A stretch of DNA of 32,552 bases. It comes from a virus. This document shows, piece by piece, positions 1-7,675 of the stretch. The notes below the pieces were generated by a model. It had not been told where the DNA came from. It saw only the letters and a program-made list of their open reading frames with translations, and made no database searches. Made by a program: the position numbers and the translations under genes. The DNA lies in IMG/VR virus record IMGVR_UViG_3300036945_000436, positions 1 to 32,552 of that record. One strand, given 5' to 3'. Each line of letters opens with the position of its first letter. The stretch's first letter is position 1.

Positions 1-1
1 G

Positions 2-3000
2 TCATTGCCTCCAGAGGCTTACTCCGATACGCCGGATTTGTTTACTGCTGCGCCTACCGTTAAGCTAGAAGACATATCCGTAGCAGCTACGGGGATTGAA
101 ACTGATGCAGAGGCTTTTGAGCAGGCAGACGCAGGGGCAGCGGCAGCAGGGACTGACGTAACAGCGAAGTTAAAGGCGATAAATGACGAGGCGGCTAAGG
201 CACAAGCGAAAGCAATAGAGAAGGCGCAGGCGTCGGGTATCTTGGTTAATCCCCAATACCCCCAGATCGAAGCGCAAGAGGCTGCGACAACTGCAGCACA
301 AGCAATAGAGAAGTTGCGGGCGACGGGTGTCTTGGTTAATCCCCAATATTCCCAGATCGAGGCGCAAGAGGATGCGACAACTGCAGCACAAGGAGATTTG
401 TTTGCTGCGCCACAAGCCGCGTCACAAGCTGCGACACAGGCTGAAGCTGCGCCAGAAGCAGAAGTGCCGAGAGTGGATGAAGTAATCACTGATATTGCTA
501 GCGCGTGGGACGCGCAAAACCGCAATAACCGTTCGGATTCTTGGTTCGAAGGTAAGATAACTGCGGGTAAAGCATTCGATGCAATCCAAAAAGAAGGTAA
601 CTTTATTCCTGCCCATGGTATGTCTAAGGTCGCCACACTTTCTGAAGGGCTGCAGAATCTTACTACGCTGTTGGACGGCGGGATTGACCCAAACCGGGCA
701 CTATACACTGCGCCTCTTACCGCAGTGCCGGGCTCTAGCAGCACTACGCCGGGTGGGTACGCGTACCGGGATGGCCCGTTTATTGTGACGTTCCGTCAAG
801 GATTGGCGGGGCCACCGACTTCTGCCGATATTACAGGTGTTCTGGTAAACCCCGCGCACGCAGAGATTGCTACGGAACTACAAACTAAATACCCAAACTT
901 AACAATCCGTACCTTTGATGCAGTGGCTGATGTGGTCGCGGCGTCAAAATCCGCTGCGCCAACTGCTGCGCCAAAGGTTATACCCTTAAGCGAGCGGATT
1001 TTGACGGCCGAGCTTGTTGATATGCTATTGGGTGTCGGTAAGCAGCCACAAGCCGCGCTGCGTAAACGTATCGGCATGCCTATAAACGACCCAGACGACC
1101 CAAACAAAACAACCATAACTATAAAGCTTCTGAGCTCAGTTGCTCAAAGCTCCGCGCGCACCCCAGAACAACAGCAGCTTGCCGCAGACCTAATTACGGG
1201 CGCATATTTCAAGCGTCTAGCTGAGTCACAAGCGGCGGCAGAGGCTGAAGTGCCACAAGCTGAAGTGCCGCAGGGCACAACGCAGGAGACCGCGACAGAG
1301 ACCGCGCCGCCGGTGGTGTCGTCTAAACTCGAGCGTCAGCTAGCGCCTATACGCAAATTCTTTACGCCCGGAAACATTGTAGAATCCTACGCTGGTAATG
1401 ATCGGGTGTTGTCCTTCGATATATTTCCCAATGGTGTTTGGGAGGTAGAAGTAGAGGCAGTTAAGAAGGAAAACGGTCAGTGGGTAACAACTGGTAAGCC
1501 CCGCAGACACAGCAGCTTCAACGCAAAGCGTAACCGAGTACCAGTCCAAATTGCAGATACAAAGCAAGAGGCTACAAATGACGGAGAAGGTGCAGCAGTT
1601 GACCCTGCCAAAGCTGGAACTAGCGCTCCGGGTGGTACACAGGGCGTGGGAAAAGGCCAAGGGGCCGGAAGCGGTAGTCAAACCACCGAAGACGCTACAA
1701 CATCTAGAACAGGAGGATTGGCAAGCGATATGCAGTCTCCTGTCGTTGCTGGAGCAACAGGTGGAACGGAGCCAAATACACTAAGGAAACAACACCTACG
1801 CCAATCCAACCCCGGCGGAGATTGGCTTAAGGGTAAGCAAGTAACCGCTTCTAAAAACCCAGACCGGAAGTTTATGGTCGGCGCCGTTACCGCCGACATA
1901 GGCGCTGAAACAGACGTGTTCTTGCCAACTGATGTACTCAGCGGGCTTGCTGGTTTGGAAAACGAAGTGCGCCGTGCCGGTGATCCTAGATACGATGCGT
2001 TGCTAGCCGATGCTCAAGCGAACGGCTTTGACCCGGATCAGAAGAAAAACAAAATCGTTGTAGCAGTAAACCACTACGGCCAAGCCTACATTCTCGAAGG
2101 CAACACACGGGTGGCTGTAGCAAAGGCGCTGGGTGTAGCAAATGTCAAGGCCGAGGTAAGATACTGGAACGGTGGCGAAGATGCAGATGGGCCGATGAGC
2201 CCAGACAATGTCCTTGCCATGCTAGCCTCAGAAAACAATGCTGGAGCAACAGGTGGAACGGAGCCAAATACACTAGCCGAGCTCGAAGCACAGCTGGACG
2301 CAGCCCGCGCCGAAGCCGAAGTAATGCGTAAAAGAGTTCCACCGGGGCTTCTGGAGCGTAAACCCGTCGGCGGCGCAGTTGATCCCGCGCTGCAAAAAGC
2401 CGTGACCAACCTAAAGACCGTACTGGCTCGGCAAGAGAAAGCCTTGGAGACAGCTAAGAACAAATTCAACCTCGCCAAAGTTCCCGGTGAGGTACGTACT
2501 AAGCGCCTAGCAGCATACACTGATGCTATAGCCAAGGTAGACGCGACGCGTAAGCAGCTGGCTGAAGCGCAAGCATTACTGAGTAGCGCAGAGTTTGGGG
2601 CGGGGCTTAGCCGTGGGGTGCAGCCGTTGGCGCAGCCCGATGCAAAAGGTCAAGTTGCCCTAACCAACTACACCAAGGCTTTGAACAAAGCTGACGCGCT
2701 TGCCAAGCGTATCGAAACCGCACGCGCGCGACAGGTGGAAGAGGCACAGGCGCCAGTATTGCCTACTGGGCTACGTGATCCTGTTGTCCCAGACACATTT
2801 ATGACCTTTCAGCGTGGTTTTACGACCAAGCCTATTGCCCCAGCAGACGCGCCTAGATCGGCTGCAGAGTCTGTACGAGCGGAAAATATCCTGCGCCGTC
2901 TGACGAACGGCTTTTTCGAGCGTACAACTATGGCGTACCGGAAGTTCACCGGTGGGCGTAGGGGCATAAATAGCGAGAGCAGCTGGGAAACAAATCCTGA

Positions 3001-6000
3001 CTGGGTTCCGCTAGATGACCAGATAAAAGTTTTGGCTCTACTGGGTAGGGTCGATGTCCTGCAAGAGTTTGGTATAGCCAAATCTGAGCTTAAGCCCGGC
3101 GAAGTTCTGCTAACAAAAGAAGAGCGCGCTGCACGCGTCTACTTCTCTAAGACCATACGCCCCGTCGACGCTATCGCTATGATGGTGCAAGATTTGACGG
3201 TGGGTTACAAAAAATACGAGGTTTCAGAAGATGTCGTAGCCATCAAAGGCATCGGAAATGTAGAGAGCCTACTGTCCCAAGGAACCGGTTCGGTACCGGC
3301 AACGGACGCGCTTAACTGGGTGCGCGCAAACCTGTCTGCCAAGACCAAGGGCGCAGTTGATCTGTCTGTTAAAAAACAGGCTGAGAAAAACAAGACTCTG
3401 GAAGGGCTCGTTGGTGCTGAAGGTGGCACCGATAGGGTAGAAGAACAGCGCGCTAAGCGTAGGGCTGTAAAGGCCGCACAAGCCGCAGACGCAGATACGT
3501 CTGGTTATAGTGCAATGGAGACGGCTGCTCAAATGGCGGCTGGCGACTCACGCATAGCTCTAGACACAGGCCTGCACTATTCTGTCAAAGCATCCCTCGA
3601 TAACGGTGATCTAAAGGGCGCGCTGCTCGCACTGGCCGCTACGACAAACAACGCAGAGCTCAAAACACTGGCATCGCGCTTCGCAGAGCTGACCGGTACA
3701 ACCCGCGTCAAGGTGCTGTACCCCGGAGACTCTGCAAGGAACATTGGCCGTAACGCAGGTATCTACTGGCAGTATGACGGTAACAACCTGAACGACTTAG
3801 AGCGGCGGAATATCATATACCTAAACGGTCAGATCGGTATGACCGCACATACGCTTACGCACGAAGTAGCGCACGCGCTCTCGTCTAGCTTTATTGAAAC
3901 CCAACCGAACCACCCCGTTGTAAAGCAGCTGGAAGAGCTACTGGTTATGCTGCGGAACAAGGTGTCTGTTCGTGTAGCCGGTGCACCGGGAGACTTTTAT
4001 GGTCTTCGTAACGTAAAGGAGATGGTAGCAGAAGCCTATGGTCGGATCGCTCTTGGTGAGACAGACAACGGCCTGCGCGACCTAATGAAAAGCGTAGTGC
4101 TTACGACTGAAATTGGCATAGAGTTCGATAAACCCCTGACTGCATGGGAGCGGTTCCAAGAAATTGCTGCCAATATCATTAACGTAGTAATGGGTAGGCC
4201 CCTAACTAAACGCCCACGTGCGAAGCGGAAAGACACGGTACTAAAGTACGAGACTGCAACCGAAAAGTTCCACCGGCTGTTTGATGGTATCCTATCGGAA
4301 GCGTCAGATGTTCTGCCTGACACCGTGCTGCAGAAGGCTGTCTCGAGCCCCATGGTTGCCAAAAACGTGCTGAACAACGCGATTAAGAACGCCCCGATCT
4401 GGGACAGTGCTGGCCGCAAGCGGCTCTCCGACCTTATGATGTCGTCGGTGTCCGTAGACCTACGTCGGGCTTTGTTGGCCCCACTGCAGTTGGAGTGGTT
4501 TAACGATATTGCTGGAAAATACTTCCCGCAAATTGCAGCGCTTAAAGTTATCGACGACTTGCGTCGTGGTAACATCCGCAGGCTCGAGAATGCCGCAGCG
4601 CCGGTGCTCGGGGAGCTAGCCAAGTATGCGCAACAAAATCCAGAATTGTACTCGGCGCTGATGTCTATCTTGCCGACGGCTTCACGGCTGGAGGTTGACC
4701 CGACAAAGCCCCAGTCCACCTACGCATCAGACCCCGAAAAACTTCGGGTTTGGCATGACCTTAATCGGCAGCTGAACACCTTGGACACCACGGGGGAGAT
4801 GCGTAAGCTGTTCAAAACGAACATCGCCTTGTTCGCGTCGTACCGCAAAGAAATACTGGACGTTCTGCGTGCTCGGGTGAAAGACCTAACCGATGACGTT
4901 GCTATGCAGAACCAGATTTACAAGCGCCTCATGGACAAGCTCGATGCCGAGGGCGCTATTGATCCGTACTTCTCGCTTATGCGCGAAGGGGACTTCTGGC
5001 TTATATACACTGCGGAAGATAATACCGCAGGGGCTGTAGCGCTTGACCCGTTCGGTAGACCCAAGCGTCCTACCACCCAGTATATTCAAGCGTTTAATTC
5101 CGCTTGGGCGCGCAGTGCTTTCCGTGCAAAACTCGAGACGACCAAAGATGCAGATGGTAAGCCGGTTGCGTGGGATATCAAAGAAGATCGCCGGCCAAAG
5201 CAAGACCGTAACCTACGCGGTAGTGTGTCCCCAGCGATTGTGCAGGCTATGTTTAACATCCTAGACAGCACGGTGCCGAAGACAACACGGGATGCAGCTG
5301 CTGAGCAGCGCGCCGCAAACGCACGGACAGCCATCGAAGACCTATTCCTGTCCTTCGCTCCTGAGACTTCTATCCTGAAGTCTCTTAACAAACGTAAGGG
5401 CACCCGTGGTTTTATTGGTGATATCACGCCTATCGGTGTAGTTGATCGCCCGATAGATATGCTTGGAGCGCTCGACAGAAAGAGCCACGCCATTGCATTC
5501 CAGCTATCAAACATGAAGTACGGCGCTGAAATTCAGCGGTTGATGAACCAAGTCGTAGAGACACATAACAAGCTAAAAGATTCCGGTCTTTCGTCCGGCG
5601 AGTCGGTTGCAGTTGAGGCGTACCGTGATGAGTTCTTGGCTAGGGCAGCCTATGCTAAGAGCCCTACCATAAGCAAATTCTGGCAGACAAACCGTGGTCT
5701 TACGTTTGGCTTCACTCTTGGGGGCAACATCTCCGGTATGGTCAACAGCCTATTTCAGATTCCCGCGATTGGAGTTCCTGAACTGGCAGGGCGGTACGGT
5801 ATGCGCGAAGCGCAGCGAGAACTACGTTTTGCCGCTAGCGCCGTAATGCACGCGGGTAAGACACAGCAAGTCTTGTCCTACGGCCCCGATGGGCGTGCTG
5901 TGCGTGAACTAACCAGCATCGACAACTACGGTTCTTTGGGTAACTACTACACACCCAAAGTCAAAAATAACCCACAGACCAGTGAGGAGGAGTTTGGATA

Positions 6001-7372
6001 CGACTTGCGCACGGACATGAACATCCCAGCTAAGTTGCAGGCTAAGTTAAAGGACATGGATGTTCTCGTCGAGGTTATGGCAAATAACGACATGCTAGCA
6101 GGGTCTACAAATCAGGAGCTTCTTGATGCTACGAGCGACTGGTGGCGTAAGATAAACCGCTGGAGTGGGTTCGGTTTGCACCATGCGGAACGGTTCAACC
6201 GGCAGACTATGGCCGTTGCGGCATATAACCTAGAGCTCGGAAAGCGCGCTGCAGGGAGCGCTGCACCAGACTATGCTACAAAACTCGCTGCAGCGAAAAA
6301 AGCTGTTGAGATTACTGAGCGTGTGAACGGCGGTATCGGTGCCGCCCAAGGAGCGCCTATTGGTTTTGGTGGCATCGGCTCGCTTGTTATGATGTATAAG
6401 CGCTTCGGTTTGATGATGACACGCTACCTCATCAACAACGTAAAGCAGTCGCTTAAACGGGTCAAACCCGGAATGTCTCCAGCCGAGATCGCGGAACTAA
6501 AAGCGGAACGGGCAGTCGCGCGCTACCAGACTATAGGCATTATCGGTGCAGCTGCGCTGTTCTCTGGGGCGCAGGGTCTACCCTTCTTTGGCGAGGTCAC
6601 GACCCTGATTGACCTGTTTTTTACTGACGACGACGAAGAGCCGATAAAAGTGGTAATTCAGAAGTTCCTAGGCGAACCATACTACAATGGTGCATTGAAC
6701 TACCTGCTAGGTATCGAAATCGCGTCGCGCATCTCGCTAAGCGGATTGATTTTCCGCGAGAACATGATCGATAAAGATCAGCCTATCCTTTACGACGCAA
6801 TTGAGATGTTTGGGGGCCCAGCAGTAGGTGTAATCTTAAACCTAAACCGGGGCTACGACTTAATGCAGGAGGGCGAGCTTTACAGGGGCTTGGAGGCTAT
6901 GACGCCATCCGCGATCAAGAACCTTATGAAGGCTGGACGGTTCGGCCTCGAGGGGGCCACCACGCAGCGTGGGGATGAGATCGTGCCACTATCGGTGCTA
7001 GATTTGTTCAAGCAAGGCATTGGCTACACGCCGGAAGCGTATGCACGGCAGAAGCAGCGTACGTCCGTTACGAAGCGTATAGACGAGGCAGTGCGCGAAA
7101 AGAGAACCAAGCTGCTGCGTAAGTACAACATGGCTATGGAAGACAGAGACTTCGCCGAGGTGCGCGAAATTCTTAAGGATATGCGGGAGTTCAGCCGCGA
7201 GTATCCGGATAGTGCGATTGAAGCATCTACGCTTTCTCGGTCGCTCAAAGGCTTCCAGCAGCGGTCGGACGAAATGATCGGTGGTGTGTCGTTCAATCAG
7301 CTAGAGCGCGCACGTCGCGAAATCGGAGAGTTCGACGAAGACACAACTCTGTGGGCAGACGTAACACAATAA
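2..7372 (+). CDS. Giant polyvalent-type phage protein, 5' end outside window
   Basis: The frame is open to the left edge, so the true start is probably upstream; residues here are counted from the TTG at 5. At least 2455 residues are visible. Residues 70-129 are two 30-residue repeats. Residues 594-745 hold a ParB-like domain (key stretch EGNTRVAVAKALG), bracketed by 36-bp direct repeats. Residues 757-870 are a probable coiled coil. H1286-E1287-V-A-H1290 is an HExxH zinc metallopeptidase motif, with a downstream EMVAEAYG that could give the third ligand. The region around 2040-2180 (W-W-R-K...HHAERFNRQ) resembles the C-terminal LPD38-type domain of large polyvalent phage proteins, followed by a hydrophobic segment near 2176-2205. 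Such proteins are thought to be packaged and injected to act early in the host; that role here is inference. It is the only rightward gene and ends at a TAA just before a hairpin terminator. Confidence 0.85.
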   Translation, partial: SLPPEAYSDTPDLFTAAPTVKLEDISVAATGIETDAEAFEQADAGAAAAGTDVTAKLKAINDEAAKAQAKAIEKAQASGILVNPQYPQIEAQEAATTAAQAIEKLRATGVLVNPQYSQIEAQEDATTAAQGDLFAAPQAASQAATQAEAAPEAEVPRVDEVITDIASAWDAQNRNNRSDSWFEGKITAGKAFDAIQKEGNFIPAHGMSKVATLSEGLQNLTTLLDGGIDPNRALYTAPLTAVPGSSSTTPGGYAYRDGPFIVTFRQGLAGPPTSADITGVLVNPAHAEIATELQTKYPNLTIRTFDAVADVVAASKSAAPTAAPKVIPLSERILTAELVDMLLGVGKQPQAALRKRIGMPINDPDDPNKTTITIKLLSSVAQSSARTPEQQQLAADLITGAYFKRLAESQAAAEAEVPQAEVPQGTTQETATETAPPVVSSKLERQLAPIRKFFTPGNIVESYAGNDRVLSFDIFPNGVWEVEVEAVKKENGQWVTTGKPRRHSSFNAKRNRVPVQIADTKQEATNDGEGAAVDPAKAGTSAPGGTQGVGKGQGAGSGSQTTEDATTSRTGGLASDMQSPVVAGATGGTEPNTLRKQHLRQSNPGGDWLKGKQVTASKNPDRKFMVGAVTADIGAETDVFLPTDVLSGLAGLENEVRRAGDPRYDALLADAQANGFDPDQKKNKIVVAVNHYGQAYILEGNTRVAVAKALGVANVKAEVRYWNGGEDADGPMSPDNVLAMLASENNAGATGGTEPNTLAELEAQLDAARAEAEVMRKRVPPGLLERKPVGGAVDPALQKAVTNLKTVLARQEKALETAKNKFNLAKVPGEVRTKRLAAYTDAIAKVDATRKQLAEAQALLSSAEFGAGLSRGVQPLAQPDAKGQVALTNYTKALNKADALAKRIETARARQVEEAQAPVLPTGLRDPVVPDTFMTFQRGFTTKPIAPADAPRSAAESVRAENILRRLTNGFFERTTMAYRKFTGGRRGINSESSWETNPDWVPLDDQIKVLALLGRVDVLQEFGIAKSELKPGEVLLTKEERAARVYFSKTIRPVDAIAMMVQDLTVGYKKYEVSEDVVAIKGIGNVESLLSQGTGSVPATDALNWVRANLSAKTKGAVDLSVKKQAEKNKTLEGLVGAEGGTDRVEEQRAKRRAVKAAQAADADTSGYSAMETAAQMAAGDSRIALDTGLHYSVKASLDNGDLKGALLALAATTNNAELKTLASRFAELTGTTRVKVLYPGDSARNIGRNAGIYWQYDGNNLNDLERRNIIYLNGQIGMTAHTLTHEVAHALSSSFIETQPNHPVVKQLEELLVMLRNKVSVRVAGAPGDFYGLRNVKEMVAEAYGRIALGETDNGLRDLMKSVVLTTEIGIEFDKPLTAWERFQEIAANIINVVMGRPLTKRPRAKRKDTVLKYETATEKFHRLFDGILSEASDVLPDTVLQKAVSSPMVAKNVLNNAIKNAPIWDSAGRKRLSDLMMSSVSVDLRRALLAPLQLEWFNDIAGKYFPQIAALKVIDDLRRGNIRRLENAAAPVLGELAKYAQQNPELYSALMSILPTASRLEVDPTKPQSTYASDPEKLRVWHDLNRQLNTLDTTGEMRKLFKTNIALFASYRKEILDVLRARVKDLTDDVAMQNQIYKRLMDKLDAEGAIDPYFSLMREGDFWLIYTAEDNTAGAVALDPFGRPKRPTTQYIQAFNSAWARSAFRAKLETTKDADGKPVAWDIKEDRRPKQDRNLRGSVSPAIVQAMFNILDSTVPKTTRDAAAEQRAANARTAIEDLFLSFAPETSILKSLNKRKGTRGFIGDITPIGVVDRPIDMLGALDRKSHAIAFQLSNMKYGAEIQRLMNQVVETHNKLKDSGLSSGESVAVEAYRDEFLARAAYAKSPTISKFWQTNRGLTFGFTLGGNISGMVNSLFQIPAIGVPELAGRYGMREAQRELRFAASAVMHAGKTQQVLSYGPDGRAVRELTSIDNYGSLGNYYTPKVKNNPQTSEEEFGYDLRTDMNIPAKLQAKLKDMDVLVEVMANNDMLAGSTNQELLDATSDWWRKINRWSGFGLHHAERFNRQTMAVAAYNLELGKRAAGSAAPDYATKLAAAKKAVEITERVNGGIGAAQGAPIGFGGIGSLVMMYKRFGLMMTRYLINNVKQSLKRVKPGMSPAEIAELKAERAVARYQTIGIIGAAALFSGAQGLPFFGEVTTLIDLFFTDDDEEPIKVVIQKFLGEPYYNGALNYLLGIEIASRISLSGLIFRENMIDKDQPILYDAIEMFGGPAVGVILNLNRGYDLMQEGELYRGLEAMTPSAIKNLMKAGRFGLEGATTQRGDEIVPLSVLDLFKQGIGYTPEAYARQKQRTSVTKRIDEAVREKRTKLLRKYNMAMEDRDFAEVREILKDMREFSREYPDSAIEASTLSRSLKGFQQRSDEMIGGVSFNQLERARREIGEFDEDTTLWADVTQ
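212..391 (+). repeat. Two tandem 90-bp in-frame repeats
   Basis: Two adjacent 90-bp units (212-301 and 302-391) encode 30-residue repeats that begin AIEK, share the core LVNPQY.QIEAQE and end ATTAAQ. A third, diverged copy of the core (TGVLVNPAHAEI) lies at residues 277-288 (from base 833), which suggests the tandem units were copied from, or share origin with, that domain. Confidence 0.9.
1748..1783 (+). repeat. 36-bp direct repeat, left copy
   Basis: Identical to 2240-2275 over 36 bp and in the same reading frame; encodes AGATGGTEPNTL. The two copies bracket the ParB-like domain. Confidence 0.95.
2240..2275 (+). repeat. 36-bp direct repeat, right copy
   Basis: Second exact copy, 492 bp after the first. 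It joins the ParB-like domain to the following coiled-coil stretch. Confidence 0.95.
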
Positions 7373-7397
7373 AAAAGCCCCGGCGCGAAGCCGGGGC
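7371..7397 (-). terminator. Rho-independent terminator for the leftward genes
   Basis: An 8-bp perfect stem (GCCCCGGC / GCCGGGGC, 7377-7384 and 7390-7397) with a 5-nt loop is followed on the minus strand by six T residues (complement of 7371-7376). It ends the long leftward transcript at the convergent junction with the giant gene. On the plus strand the A-run precedes the stem, so termination of the giant gene there is less certain. Confidence 0.9.
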
Positions 7398-7456
7398 AAG
7401 TCAGGAGAACGACAGAGGACTAGCTGGCGGCAAGCCTGCACGTCACGTACACAATA

Positions 7457-7675
7457 TCATGCGGTTCTCCATACGCGCAACCCTAAATACGGGGTCTCAA
7501 TTCTCTGCCTGCATGTTAGGGAGATTCCTAACCTTTTTCCCACGCCATGAACCTGCCTAGCGCAGAGATCGGTGTTGACGCAGGGGACAAAGAACGAGCC
7601 ACCAACGTGCAGTTCATCCCACGGCACGATGATGCGAACCCCGTCTGGGTCTAAATCATTTACCCTCTTCGCCAT
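7457..7675 (-). CDS. Small conserved phage-type protein, unknown function
   Basis: 72 residues from the ATG at 7675, overlapping the end of the primase-helicase gene by 20 bp. The sequence has a GGSFFVPCVNT stretch and a C-terminal LGLRVW, a pattern I recall from small phage proteins near replication genes, but no function can be named. The Shine-Dalgarno is weak, so translation may be coupled to the upstream gene; a longer start at 7693 is possible. It is the last gene of the leftward cluster. The 18-bp palindrome at 7515-7532 lies inside it and is read as LGISLT. Confidence 0.7.
   Translation of the reverse strand: MAKRVNDLDPDGVRIIVPWDELHVGGSFFVPCVNTDLCARQVHGVGKRLGISLTCRQRIETPYLGLRVWRTA
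7515..7532. promoter_or_regulatory. Dispersed palindrome copy 1 (exact)
   Basis: GTTAGG-GAGATT-CCTAAC. Leftmost copy, inside the 7457-7675 gene, read as LGISLT. Confidence 0.9.

Noticed and set aside
4036-4719. 227-residue minus-strand reading frame opposite the giant gene
   Set aside because: It lies wholly inside the giant gene on the other strand, has no ribosome binding site worth noting and its sequence looks like an antisense shadow (Ser/Arg/Leu-rich).
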